The translations under genes and the position numbers were made by a program. From contig NC_086374.1 of assembly GCF_036588685.1 (NCBI RefSeq), forward strand, positions 30,186,886-30,250,885: a stretch of 64,000 bases of DNA. The letters run 5' to 3'. The notes under the pieces were generated by a model. It worked only from the letters and a program-made list of their open reading frames with translations. It did not search any database and was not told the DNA's origin. How positions within the stretch are numbered: the stretch's first letter is position 1; each line of letters starts with the position of its first letter. Shown here in pieces: positions 1 through 12,663 of this stretch. The stretch is from Mytilus trossulus. Taxonomy: Eukaryota; Mollusca; Bivalvia; Mytilida; Mytilidae.

Positions 1-2950
1 TATGTCAGACTCTCTAAAAATCATCCCATCAACCAAATATTTTGAAACATATTTAGAATTAAGAAATAGACAAATCCATGAAATTAGAATGAGTGCAGAT
101 AAACCCTGCAAGACAGACATTTTTGTTTTTTATTCATTATTTTGTACACAAATCACCCATTAGTTTTCTCATTTGAATCATTTTAAATTGTTCATTCGTC
201 ATTTCGAGGCCTTTAAACCCAACTATGCAGAATAGGTTTTACTCATTGTTGAAGTCTGTACGGTGACCTACATGTATAGATAATTCTGTGTTGTTTGGTC
301 TTTTGTGTCTCATTTACAATCATATCACATCCTCTTATTTGATATTTTAATTTGTTATAATACATTTAATACACCAAATATTCATGATTGATTGATTGTT
401 GGTTGCTTAACATCCACCAAATATACATGAAGATGACCTGTTGATTACACAATTTAGCATATGAAAACAGAGGACTTACTGATGATCAATGAACCATACA
501 AATGATTATGTGGTCCATGATACATTGTAATTGACAGAATTGTAAACTTCATGTATTGCACACAAATAGTTTATCTACTACATGTACCTTTTAGTATTTA
601 TTAAATGAGTATATGCCGACCATGTTGACGACTGACAGTCATTGGTATACCATTTTACCTCCTGAAAACAGGCGTAAAAAAAGGCTCAACTAAATCAAAT
701 TTTTGAAACGTTATTGATTTTATTCCTCAAATGTCTCTGAGATCAAATTAAAACATGTATTACAAATGTAATATTGTTAATTTAATTGTTCTAGTATACA
801 TGTAAGCATTGTTGCCATTTATACGCCATGTACATGTACAATCATTAGCTGATCAGCTCTATATCTTCATAATTTTTATTCTCCTTCACTGTTTTTTTTT
901 ATAAGACTCAATATATATATATATATATATGATCTTTATTCATCATTGGGACAGGTAGGTGAAGCAGGTACTTTTGATTGCATTTTTTAAGGATTTTGAC
1001 AGCACTAAGGCATATACATGTAGCTCCAATTTATAGTTGACCTCTGCTCCTCAATTGGATTGTGGCAACACATATTTGCATATACAAGTAGAATGTTGTT
1101 CTTAAGTTTCAGCACTTTACACATAGTTTCCGGTTACAAGACTAGATGATACTGGTTTCTCATAAAATTCTGTCAGTACTGTGCCAATAGTTTCCTAGTA
1201 AAGTTGAACATTCCAAGATCACTCCTTCCATTTGCATGTACATGTACAAATGTACTTGCAGCCTGAAATTAAATATCAGAGTAATTCTGTCAGAAAATCA
1301 ACAATTATTGACATTCAAAAGCATATAGATGTAGACTTGTTCATAATGGGGAATGTGTCCATAGGACACAGATGAGCAGCCCCTTGCATGTAAAGAATGA
1401 AAAGAGTGACACCACCCAAATTTTTACTTAATCTGAGTTGTGTTGTAGTAAGCATTGCATATAAGTATCACAATATTTGGATAAAGCAAACTTGTGTTAA
1501 AGAAAGGAACAAAAATTTAGCTATTTTAAAATTTATAAAGGGGCATAACTCTAGAAAAGTAAAAGCAACCCCACCAAAAATTCAAACTTCATGTGTGTTT
1601 GTTGGTAACAAGAATAATATATATGCATTAATTGTGAATTTTATTTAGTTTAATAACATTTGTAGAGGCAAACTGAAGTTAGAGAACAGAAAACAAATTT
1701 CGGACGTACATGCAAGTTTGATACCGGTAAGACTGACAATGAAAGGAAAATCTAACTTAATGCCCCTGCCACTATGGTGTAAAAATAATGAAGAATTTGT
1801 TGTGATCAATAACTAGCAAACAAAATATAATTACATGCACAACAAGACTAGTGTAAATAGTGATTTTGTTTCTATAGGTTGAATAAAGGCTTCTTGCTGT
1901 TCAGCTGCCTTAATTTTGAAAATGCAGCTCATGCAGTCCTCATGAATAAATTATGCTGAGGCTTTTTGTACCCTATTTGGAATATAGGATACACAAATTT
2001 TGTATTTATTAAAAATTACTATTCACAAAGCAACAATTATTTTCAACTCAAAATACAGTACCTGGCCAAAAGTAGTTGTCACCTGCATTTTTTTGCTACA
2101 TGTATATCATGTAAATATTTTATATAAAAACACATTTCTTCAAAAAATATTTTGAGGGCATTTCAAAATGTATGGTTGGATTTAATTTATATCTACCAGA
2201 GCTTAAAAGAAGTAGAATGGTCTATATTAATATGTGTTTATTTGATAATAGTTTCGTTTTAAGTGTTTTTGTTTTTTTCTTGAGAATGCATAAAATATTT
2301 TTCAATAATTACTATATTTATATATAGCAAATGCCAATTTAAATTTCTTAACAGAAAATAATGAAAATGAGACTAAAAAAGAATAAAAGCACAATATACA
2401 AACCTGTGACAATATTGCTTCTATTGGTACCAGGTTGCTTAAAATCAATCCAAAATGACCCCAAAATATTTTTTTTTAATGTTGTTTTAAATACACTATA
2501 TATATGTTTAAAAGATGTACAGATGTATTGCCTCCTACTGTAAGGGTTATCATTTACAAATTAGGCCAATTATGTAATATTCTCAAAAAAAACCAAACAA
2601 GTCAATCAAACCCCTTGAGAACCTTAATTGATTATTATTTGAGGGGGTAGACAGGGGTAAGGAGACAGGGGAATGAGGGATCAGAGAAAAGGGTTATCTT
2701 GGAAATACATGTTGTCATTTTTATTTTGTCTTGGAACAAGGAGATGGAAGTATTGAAGTAAGAGGAGAAAGTTTTAGGGTAAAAGGGAAGGGAAATATAG
2801 TTGGGACAAGGGAGTAGAAACTGTGCATGCCCTAGGGAAGTTATGGGGTACCCCACATACATATGACCCTAACTCTATGTAACTTGGCTACGAAATTAGA
2901 TTTACCAAATGATGATTAAAAAGACTAATTCATTGACACTAACAGTAGCG
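1..2950. other. AT-rich noncoding stretch with repeat fragments
   Basis: I see no gene here; open frames are short and have no recognisable sequence. It holds a fragment of a common mussel-type interspersed repeat at about 220-345 ('attgttgaagtctgtacggt' followed by 'caatcatatcacatcctctt'), a (TA)n microsatellite at 910-930, and a box at about 1345-1400 ('gtgtccataggacacag') whose inverse recurs at 9200-9230. TACATGTA-type palindromes are frequent. Confidence 0.6.
910..930. repeat. (TA)n microsatellite
   Basis: Uninterrupted AT dinucleotide run of about ten units. Confidence 0.9.
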
Positions 2951-3595
2951 TAAAAATGACAGTTGTGGTGGTTCATAGTAGCTAGATGTCATCCCCTCCT
3001 CTTCGTCCGTTTGCACACGGATATCTCTCAAAACGGGCCAGACATGTTTACAACTTGCCAGTAAAGGGTGAAAATACTAATATAAACACATAAATAAGAT
3101 ACCAGCTATAACGATTAAACATGGAACAGAAATTGAGCTCGTACAAGGTCTCAGTCGCAGTGCTTTTCAACAGTAGCGAGTATTTTGAGACAGCCCCCAA
3201 GTTTGTATTTTTCGTGATATTGGTAACATTTGGCTGCCTAAAATATCGAAATATATGTTTTCTTATGAAATAACTCTACCTTCATCGTTGTATATTCACC
3301 ATAATGTCTGTTATGTATGTAAATGGTCGTATTCATCAATGTGGTATGCTGAACGACAATGGCGACCTTGAAATTCCTCTGGTCCGGTTAATGGCGCCAA
3401 ATTAGAGGGAAGCAACTCGCGCCAGACAAAATTACCGTATTTCACCTAAATAATCAAAGTTTCGCTTCTTGATAACAAACAGTCATACGATAACCACATT
3501 TATATTCAGCCATCGTTTATTAATATAATTTCAAACATTATTTTTATATAAGCCACCAATAACGAATTCACAATAAAGTAAATAATGGACTGCAT
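2951..3595. other. noncoding stretch, locally GC-richer, possible regulatory DNA
   Basis: This stretch has more CpG and GC than its surroundings. It contains 'ttaatggcgccaaatt' near 3390-3405, a palindromic TGGCGCCA core resembling an E2F-type site, next to 'caatggcgacc'. No convincing exon is attached. A promoter or old CpG-containing repeat are both possible. Confidence 0.25.
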
Positions 3596-4135
3596 TGAAA
3601 TCAGACCTTATGGGGTAGAGGGGTTAAACAAAAGCTCGTAACTTTTTAAAAAGCCTGGTGACCCCCATTTTATTTTACCTTAAAATGCTCGAAAAGTTCA
3701 TAGCTTTGACATATCTGTTTTTAAAAAAAATCTACCGGGAAAATTTTACGAAAAATCGATTCAATCAATATTTTTTGCCTTAAACTGAAATTAGAAAATG
3801 CAAAATTTAGACATAAATCTGAAAATAAAAGGATTTTTAAGTCAAAAACAACAACGGGAAAGGTTTCCATTTCAAATTCTAATGTTTTTTCGTATAAAAA
3901 TTATACTGACTTGGTTTTAAAACTCTTTAAATTTGATGTAACCGTTATTGTTGTAAGGGTGGACATGTTTGGAAAAAGGGTCAAAATCGCACATTTCGCT
4001 TCAATTTGAGGGGAAAACGAGCCTGGTGACCCCCTTTTTTCTTTGCATTTTTGGATTCAGCATAAAAAAATCTACAGAATAAGTGAAAATAAAAAAAATC
4101 TACCGGGGGTCACTATTGGGGTGAGCCACCTTAAT
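3596..4135. repeat. interspersed repeat with paired internal boxes
   Basis: Two boxes occur twice in direct orientation about 370 bp apart: 'gcctggtgaccccc' (3650 and 4021) and 'aaaaaaaatctaccggg' (3724 and 4093). The right end 'gggggtcactattggggtga' is partly inverse to the first box. This looks like a repeat element of unknown class with no coding capacity. Confidence 0.5.
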
Positions 4136-6200
4136 GACAACAGAAATGTTTGAATTTCATTATTCAGTACTGGAAAAATACTTCATATAAGGTTTGTACA
4201 TTTTACTTTATACTCACCAAGTGAAGTAAGGCTTCAAACGTCATGCAGGAGAGATAAATCTTCAGTTCTCCAGTAGGAAAACTTTAACTATCGGACCAAA
4301 ATCTATGTGATAATTTTAGTTGTCTGGTGATATCTTGAATACTTTTAAATTTTGACATGTAAGAATGATAACCCAGTAAATTTTTAAAGTATTTTATGCT
4401 GTAAAATATAAACTTTTCAAAATATTTTATTTATACATATAGATGTGAGCACAAACACCTACTTCCTGTTGGCTGAAAATTTCATATTCAAATCCACGCT
4501 GTAGGGGATAATTAGTGTTCCCCTAGTTGGTCCCTATATCCTAATTTTACAAAAGGCCCAATACCTCAAATCACAAATCAAGATCCACTTCAATGGGTTG
4601 CATCACATTTTCCTTTCTTGAGTTATGTTCATTTATAATGTTTTATGAAAACTGGCACATCATATGGTCAGCAGTATAATATATGTGTTCCCAGATTCTC
4701 CATTTGTTCAAAGTGGTGTTATCCAACAAATGTTTTTGTCACACTTTTCTCAGTAATAGTCAGGAGGACTTGAAATTTGGTCTGATATTGGCTTGGCAGT
4801 GATGAGTTATATTTTGAAATAAAATTAATATTTTTTTCACACATTTCTCCAGTACTTCTCAAAGAATGACTTCCTGTTTGAGCTTGCCTGTTGTGAGTTG
4901 TAAAGTGTGAATGCTTCTCAAATATGTTAGACACCTACTACCTGTTTTACAGTACTGTGAACTTGGAATGAGGTATGATAAATACTACAACAAAATGTGA
5001 AACTTCTTGTTATATAGTAAGTATTAGAGGTTCTGGATTTCTTTACTTACCCTAGGTGTTTTACCATGTATGCATAAAACAGTTATTTATTACAAAGTCA
5101 AATCTTGAGTTGTGAATGTTAACTTTGAGTTTTGTTTTGATTAATGTCTGCAAACTTTATCTTTTATGTATCATTAAAAGTTATGCTCACAGCTTTAAAT
5201 ACAATTCAGATGCAAAAACGTTTTACACAAAGACTTTTCATATACATTGAAATAAATTATATTCTTTGAGTAATATATTGTGTGTCTGAAATTTCAATTG
5301 CAACTAGACAATTTTTTAATTGTAAATTAGCTTTTAGCCATGGAAATGTACTTAAAAAAGATGTCAAATATTGCCAATTTTGTACTTATTGACGAAAATT
5401 GATAAGGTTTTTACATTTGTACCAACAATTTCAAACTTTCAACTAGTTTTAATAACTTATTTTGCTTTTTAAAGAGTGAAAAATGATTTCCTTTAGCAAA
5501 AATCCCCATTAAATGACAACAATGGCTATTAATATTTTGTTGCCATAAAAGATGAACCATAAAATCACATGTTTGAATGCACAACTATACATATAACTGA
5601 TAATCGGTAATGAACGAATAGATTTTAAATTATAAATAATTCAATGTCGTGAATGATTTGGATTTTTCTTTTGACTGTTGAAATGCATGTTTATTTAGAA
5701 ATTAATCATATTGTTGTTTGTTAATATATATATGGATTCCTTTTATTGTTGGATACCAATTTTTCATTGTAAATCTAAATGCAAAATTTAAATATTGATA
5801 TTTGTATGGAGTTCTTCTAATAAACTATAATTGATATCCACCATGTAAAGTGAAGTCATAGATTATGTCATTTATGCCATATATTGGTAATGTTATTTGT
5901 TTTTATACGATTAGATATTTTTTTTAATACTATCTGTTATGTGTTAATTCAGTCATGCAAGGTTTTTAATAAAAAAGTATGGTACCACAAAAAAACATTT
6001 TTTTTCTTTGTTTGGGCTGCTTTCATATCAAGCCTATGACTTCTATTGCAGACAGTGAGACAGGGAACATGACTTGGTGGTGCTAGAGACGGCAGCGTTA
6101 AATTATTATGTAAAGGCTTTATACTTCAGATAATAGAAGAACTGGATGCTTCATTCTTTGTATAAAGATATCTTATATTATGACGTTTCCCTCTGCCACT
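4136..6200. other. AT-rich noncoding, nothing recognised
   Basis: No exon, RNA gene or bounded element seen. Confidence 0.6.
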
Positions 6201-6244
6201 TTCCTTGATCTCATATTCATGGTTCAGTGACTACTTGAAAAAAA

Positions 6245-6800
6245 CCTTAATTATGTGAATTATGAGTAGTAAGAGTATCCATATTTGGTATGTGCGAGAT
6301 CCTCATGCCTGTCAGTAGGTTTTCAGTTCACCTCAACCTCATTTCATAGGTCATTGAACAACGTTTAGATTTTGTGTTCAAGTCCATATCTAAGATACTA
6401 TAAGCAAAAGGTCAATTATATTTGATGTATGGAATGATTGTAGGGTGAACATGTCTGTCTGGCAAGATTCATATGACCTTGACCTCATTTGAATGGTTCA
6501 TTGGTCAATGATAAGGTTTTTTGTTTATTTATCAGCTACTATACGCAATAGGTCAACCATACTTTGTGAAATGAATGTTTGTAAGTTTTACATTTATATT
6601 TGTCCTGCAGGGTTTTTATGACCTTGACCTCATTTTTAAGGTTCATTGTTCAATGTTAAGATTTCACGATTTGATCTGTTTCTGGGGTATTTTTAGTCAT
6701 AGGACCACTTTATTTGGTATATTAATGATTGTAAGATGTCCATGTCTGGTGGCATGGTTCATCAGACTGTGACCTCATTTTCATAGAACATTGATATAAA
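6245..6800 (+). repeat. tandem array, ~145-bp unit, about 4 copies
   Basis: The marker '(g)acctcattt' recurs at about 6335, 6481, 6626 and 6771, that is every 145-146 bp, followed each time by a 'gttcattg.tcaatg' box and an 'aataggtcaa' box. The same family recurs as a second array at 58150-58760. Confidence 0.85.
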
Positions 6801-6949
6801 TGTTAAGTTTCAAGTAATAATTGTAGTTAAAGATACGTATCACAGGCTTTCAACATGAAATAAATGATAAAATTAGGGAGAGACATTTCATCATTTGTTA
6901 ACTTGTTCTTTCAAGTAGTTTAAAATTTAATCAAACATTGTTGTTTTAT

Positions 6950-7205
6950 TAGCCAGGGTTTTCAAAACTTCAAAACCAGTTTCTACTATGGTGATGCTAG
7001 ACTGGTGGGCAGGTAAAAGTGGATACCTAATTTGTATAAAGTACTCATACAATTTTTAATCCTGATCCATAAAACTTCAGACGTAGATTGAACATATTTC
7101 AACAACTCCTACACCTTTCAACCAAGATTTCTGAAACTTCACAGGAAGATTGTTCATATGTTGTCAGAAGTCGTACACCTGCTACTATTGAATTGTTTGA
7201 GATCT
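6950..7205 (+). repeat. diverged tandem-repeat monomers ('cctacagttttcaa' type)
   Basis: Monomers carrying 'cacaggaagattg.tcatatg' and 'ctactattgaattgtttgag' recur in the RalGDS-like intron at 38880-39420, so this is a dispersed tandem family. It runs directly into the next repeat. Confidence 0.55.
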
Positions 7206-7207
7206 TT

Positions 7208-8400
7208 TTATGCCCCCGCCGTAGTAGAGGGGGCATTGAGTTTTACACTTGTCCATCTGTATATCTGTACGTCCCAAAGTTGGTTTCCGTTCTCTAACTA
7301 TAGTTTGCCTCAACCAAATGTTATGAAACTTCTACACAATGCTTATTACCACTAAATACAGATCCGGTTTGAATTTTGGTGGCAGAGATCAAGTTTGAAT
7401 TTTGGGGCTTTCACTTTTACTGTGCTGGAGTTATGCACTTTCAAATGGAAAAATTGCTGAAAAATTTCAAAAATATCAATCAAGTCATTTTGTTTTTATA
7501 CTACCGCAAAAAAATTTAGCAACCCAAAAAAATAGGGTCACAAGTTCGACTCACAACAGTTTAGGAATTAGGGGCCCAAAAGGGGCCCAAATAAGCATTT
7601 TTCTTGGTTTTCGCACCATAACTTTAGTATAAGTAAACAGAAATCTTTGAAGTTAAAGCACAATGTTTATGACCATAAAAGGAAGGTTGGGATTGATTTT
7701 GGGAGTTTTGGTCCAAACAGTTTAGAAATTATGGGCCCAAAGGGTCCAAAATTAAACTTTGTTGGATTTCATCAAAAATTGAATAATTTGGGTTCTTTGA
7801 TATGCAAATCTAACTGTGTATGAAGATTCTTGACTTTTGGTCCTGTTTTCAAATTGGCCTACATCAAGGTCCAAAGGGTCCAAAATTTAACTTTATTTGA
7901 TTTTAACAAAAATTGAATTCTTGGAGTTCTTTGATATGCTGAATCTAAATATGCACTTAGATTTTTGATTATAGGCCCAGATTTCAAGTTGGTCCAAATC
8001 GGGGTTCAAAATAAAGTTTCTTTGATTTCAACAAAAATTGAATTCTTGGGGTTCTTTGATATGCTGAATCTTAACATGTATTAAGATTTTTGTTTATTGG
8101 GCCAGTTTTCAAGTTGGTCAAAATCGGGTTTCAAAATTAAACTTTGTTTGATTTCAACAAAAATTGAATATATAGGGTTCTTTGATATATGCTGAATCTA
8201 ACCATGTATTTAATTTTTTGATATTTGGGCCCGGTTATTAAATTGGTCCACATTGAAATCTAAAGGGTCCAAAATTGAACTTTATTTGATTTCATCAAAA
8301 ATTGAATTCTTGAAGTTCTTTGATATGCTGAATCTAACCATGTATTTAGATTTTGGATATTGGTAAAGGTAAATGTCCAATTTAAAATTTTTAAGTTTTT
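7208..8400 (+). repeat. ATGCCCCC-headed interspersed repeat with internal ~130-bp tandem units
   Basis: It opens with a hairpin, ATGCCCCCGCC...GGGGGCAT, followed by a 'gtccatctgtatatctgtacgtcc' stretch. Its body contains five copies of 'ttctttgatatgctgaatct' at about 7793, 7927, 8052, 8178 and 8316 (spacing 125-138 bp). Shorter relatives of the head lie at 33369-33690 and, more diverged, 16893-17095 and 31770-32000. Short open frames here are incidental. Confidence 0.75.
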
Positions 8401-8524
8401 AAGTTTTTAAGTTTAAGTTCTTTGACAACATTCTTTCTGTGTCAGAAACCTATGTTGTGTCAACTATTTATTCACAATCCAAATTCAGAGCTGTATCAAG
8501 CTTGAATGTTGTGTCCATACTTGC

Positions 8525-8615
8525 CCAGTATTAGGTCCGTTCGCGCCAAATACACTTTTGCACCCTACACGTTTGCACCTCGCACGTTCGCACCCAAGGT
8601 CTGTTCGCGCCCAAT
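8525..8615. repeat. short repeat of 'gttcgcgcc' boxes
   Basis: Four closely spaced variants of 'gttcgcgccaa' (ttcgcgcc, tttgcacc, gttcgcacc, gttcgcgcc) in a GC-richer 90-bp block. It could be the terminus of a longer element; I cannot place the other end. Confidence 0.35.
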
Positions 8616-8639
8616 TTTAATTCAAATTCCAGTTGAATA

Positions 8640-9960
8640 ATATGAAAATCATGATTGTTGTTTTAAATTGCTATGATGTAAATAAGGAATGTATTTATAG
8701 CTTGGTATGCGTGAAACTTTGAAGATTTTAAATGAAAAACACAAAAGATAATTGTTTTTAACAACTTGGTCCCTTTGATCTGAAACATTGAAACAATGAA
8801 ATATAGCAATACAATATTATGACCAAAACATGATAAAATTTATTCAACACACAAAATAACGTAGTCAGAATCTCAATTCATTTTGAAACAAGTAAATGAA
8901 ACAAAGTTAAAGCAATACACTAACCAAAACATGATGAAGAGTTATTCAACACAAAATAAAACATTGACAGAATTGCACTTTATTTAGAAAGGAATAAATT
9001 TTTTTAACAATAGTTTCCAAAATATGATTAAGATTTATTCAACACCAAAAAAATCCTGTCTCACTTTATTTTGAGACAATGACAACAATTATACTTATAA
9101 GAATACACTTGATTACAAAGTTATTCAACACAAAACCAATTAAAATTAGTTCTTGAGTTATGTCCCTTTATAACTTTATATATTCGAGAAGGGCATCATC
9201 TGTGTCCCTATGGACACATTTCCCATTTTTTCTTATTTAATATGACTTTGGAACTAAGTTATTTTTCCGTCAAAATTCAATAAAAAAAAAATTACCAACT
9301 TTTAAAAATATAAAAATTGTTCAAAAACTATAATTCTAAGAAATTTAACAGTAGACACTCGGTTGGTACATAAGTAACATCGAACTATTGAATATATTTT
9401 TAAATTATGGAAAAGAAGTTATTTCCCGGAAAAAAACGATAAGATCCGGAAATTAATTATTACTATGAACCGGAAGTAGGTTGAAGAGCATCTGATGGAC
9501 CAAAAGTAAAGTTAAAGCTTCTCGTTTAAAATGTAAAGTATGTGGAACATCAAACTTCTCTACACCATGCAGTTTTAGGATGATGTCAAAGGAATGGCCT
9601 TAGGACGCCAAGAAGGCCAGGTAAATCATTTTAAGCTTTTAAACACTGTATAACAATGTCCGTCTGTACAATGTTTTCATAATATTTTCGTATCATACAT
9701 GTATGTCACTGTGTCAGTGTGTGTGTGTAACATTGGTGTAACGGTAAACACTGATGATACTTAATAGATTGGAGAGGCAGCAACCAATCAGCACATTTTT
9801 CTATCTAGACGTTAATATACAACATTCAATTGTAAAATAAGGGGGATTTGCTACCTGAATTTGTCTGAAAGCAATGAAGCACTGAAGGTTTGGGTGTAAG
9901 TCCAAAAGATAATGAGTCTTGAGAGGCTACTTTATTTTTTGCTTTGATATTTAAAAGTGA
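8640..9960. other. AT-rich noncoding
   Basis: No gene seen. The box 'gagttatgtccctttataac' (about 9154) with 'tgtgtccctatggacacatt' (9200) recurs at 11998-12065, marking a small dispersed repeat. Confidence 0.55.
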
Positions 9961-9966
9961 CACTTT

Positions 9967-11409
9967 CAGGGATCTCCATGGCCTATTTAACGATGGCGCC
10001 CCACCATCGTTCAAATGTCTTGCACCATCGTCAAATGACTTACAATAGAATACAAATACACATAAGCATACATCGTAAGTAAAAATATAACTTAAAGCAC
10101 TAAAAGCATAATACTAATCAAACAATAGGAAACACTTTCTTTCACTCTTCATGAATAACTTGTTAAATTGAAAGTTAATTGAAATAAATATTACTTTATA
10201 AATACTGTTACAATTCTTAATATTTCTTCTTTAAATAAATACTGTTCTTAAAAATGTGCATAAATTATCTTGTACCGATTATGATCCATCTATAGTAATA
10301 ATGATGTGTCTCCGAATATCAAATAACTTGCAATTAATAAAAACTAGACAACGTAACGTACGTAAAAGGCTAAACGTCATAAAACTTTAAAACGGGAAAT
10401 ATAACAATTCATAAGAGCGCAACATTACATGTATGCGCAAATACCAAAAATTGTATCTACAATTATTACAAATAAAATAAATAAATTCAGTCATAATAAA
10501 TAAAGTCGCCCAACAATTTGGAATTACATTTCGAATCTAACACATTCAAATTGATACATCGGCGTTTCCGGTTTCTTTTCAGACTTGTAAGATGCATGTT
10601 GGATAGTATCGATTTGCTAGATAAAAGTCATTATAAAACTTTTCATTTGACAAAGTTAGCTTTACAAATCTAATTAACCTTACGACTCATTTTGTCGTTG
10701 CTGCAAACCAGCCTATGCCGGTAATGGATTCATGATTTCTGAATTTGACAGTGTCCGTGAAAAATAAGCTCTACATGATTTTTAACCCCCATAACAATTA
10801 CTGAAAATAACAAGAAAACAACATGGGGACCTTCGTGATATATATATAGCTATTGGTCATTCTCGACTAAGTTAAAGGGAGGGGGCATGAGGGCTTGGTC
10901 TTTGAAGGGTTACAAACTGCAATGATTGAAAATATATATAGTAACAATAACATCTTCATGCCTTATATATCATGTACTGTAGTACGCCGCTAGATTAAAA
11001 CTGACGTGGAAAGGTAACACATGCCCACCGAAAGCTCTTTTAAGAGAGCCCAGGTGGTCGTGTGGTCTAGCGGGACGGCTGCAGTACAGGCGATTTGGTG
11101 TCACGATATCACAGTAGCATGGGTTCGAATCCCGGCGAGGGAAGAACCAAAAATTTGCGAAAGCAAATTTACAGATCTAACATTGTTGGGTTGATGTTTA
11201 GACGAGTAGTATTACTTCTATATAGTATTTAAAATGAAAATTCAAATAGATATAATTTAAATGATTAAATAAGCAATGAATTAGCATGTTCACCTATCCT
11301 TATGTGGAGGGATGAAATACTTTCGATCGTGCTACACTGTAAGGCGTAGATACAGTTTATGATGGTGAAAGTTCCTCCATTGTTCAATTTTCATCCATGG
11401 AGATCCCTG
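9967..11409. mobile_element. hAT-like non-autonomous DNA transposon, 1443 bp
   Basis: Perfect 15-bp terminal inverted repeats, CAGGGATCTCCATGG at 9967 and CCATGGAGATCCCTG ending 11409, are flanked by an identical 5-bp target duplication ACTTT (9962-9966 and 11410-11414). Subterminal 'ccatcgt' repeats follow the left end, as is common in hAT elements. CAG..CTG termini fit hAT; I recall a 5-bp duplication for the hAT5 group in repeat classifications. No transposase frame is present. A tRNA-derived SINE lies inside. Confidence 0.82.
11045..11235 (+). mobile_element. tRNA-derived SINE
   Basis: A pol III A-box-like 'tggtctagcgggacgg' near 11063 is followed 60 bp later by a consensus B box, GGTTCGAATCC, at 11122-11132, in a stretch that cannot fold as an intact tRNA. 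A unique-looking tail 'gcgaaagcaaatttacagat' follows. This is the usual structure of a tRNA-derived SINE head. It sits inside the hAT-like element, so it inserted later or was carried along. Confidence 0.75.
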
Positions 11410-11414
11410 ACTTT

Positions 11415-12655
11415 AAGACGTCATAATTATTTGGACTAGGTGCTTGTCATGGGACGTTTTTGATGTTTAAACACCTTGACCTTGCCATTACTGCAATACT
11501 GTACATCACAAAGGTTCCTGAAAAGTTTTGACATTATACTACAAAATACTTGATGCCACAATGGAAAAGTGATTGTTGTATGACATTAATCATGTCTATA
11601 GTTCAAGCTGCAAAGTATATGTCACAGGCTCTAGACATTCTGTCATTAGTATAAAAATATTGGCAGTGGGAAGAAAACAGTGTCCATATATATATAAAAA
11701 GGGAATGCTTCCCATGTCAAAATCAGCAAAATGTAAACAAAACGGTTTATTTTTTCGTGAAAGGCTTGTGCTTTACTGGTGCAGTATTTTTGGACAAGGG
11801 AGTACCTTATTATTACTCCTGTGAACTTTTTACTGGATATTAATCAACTAATCTTTTTTATATATATATGGACACTACTTTCTTCCCATTGACAATATGT
11901 TTATATCAACTGTCGCAGATTTCCAAATAGTGATAAGGTGTATACTATCAGTATAATTATAATTCCATGTTTGTAAATAGAATTAAAATAAAATAAATTG
12001 AGTTATGTCCCTTTATAACATTATATGCAAGAGGGGGCATCATATTTTCCAATGAACACATTTCCTATTTATTTGGTTCTGTTTGTCTCATTACATGCAT
12101 TAGCAACAAAGGTCGCTGAAGGCGAGACATAGATGTTGGCAGCGTCAACATTTGTTAAGTTTTCTGATAAAGTTAGTTTGAAAGAAATAAGTTGTGATAG
12201 ATTAATGATATATTCTATAAAGTTGAACTACTATATAGGTTCAGATTAGTTAAATACTATTTTGAGGCCATGTCCCCTTGTGTATTGTCCAGCGACTTGC
12301 AATTAAAAGGCAAATTACAATGATAAGTTTCCTGCTTAAAGATAGTTCGGTATGAACTAAATGTGATAGATCATATTTATTTTCTATAACGTTGCAATAC
12401 TATCAATTCTTATCACTTTGACAACTATTTCCAGAACTAGTGTCCTAGGTCACAGTCCAGTCACTTTGAGTTACCGGTAATTAGCTATAGCAATGTGGCT
12501 GTCCATCAGATTTTCTTTTTCTAAAATTTCTGCTGTCATGTGAGACATAACTGTGTCAACAGTTTATTAAATTACTATATTAACAAACTGGCAATATTGT
12601 ATCAGATTGTCTTTTCCTTAATTTTCTGCTGACAGGCAAGACATACATGTATCTC
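11415..12655. other. AT-rich noncoding
   Basis: No gene or bounded element seen apart from the small 'gttatgtccctttataac' repeat box at about 12000-12070. Confidence 0.55.
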
Positions 12656-12663
12656 TGTCTTTT

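Noticed and set aside
3121..3300. Open frame starting ATGGAACAGAAATTGAGC as a first exon
   Set aside because: Short, unrecognised, and no donor leads it in frame to a known exon.
5940..6030. Possible gene end with AATAAA near T-rich sequence
   Set aside because: No coding exon nearby; such motifs are common by chance in this AT-rich DNA.
11045..11135. A functional tRNA gene
   Set aside because: A and B boxes are present but the acceptor and anticodon stems do not pair; it fits a tRNA-derived SINE.
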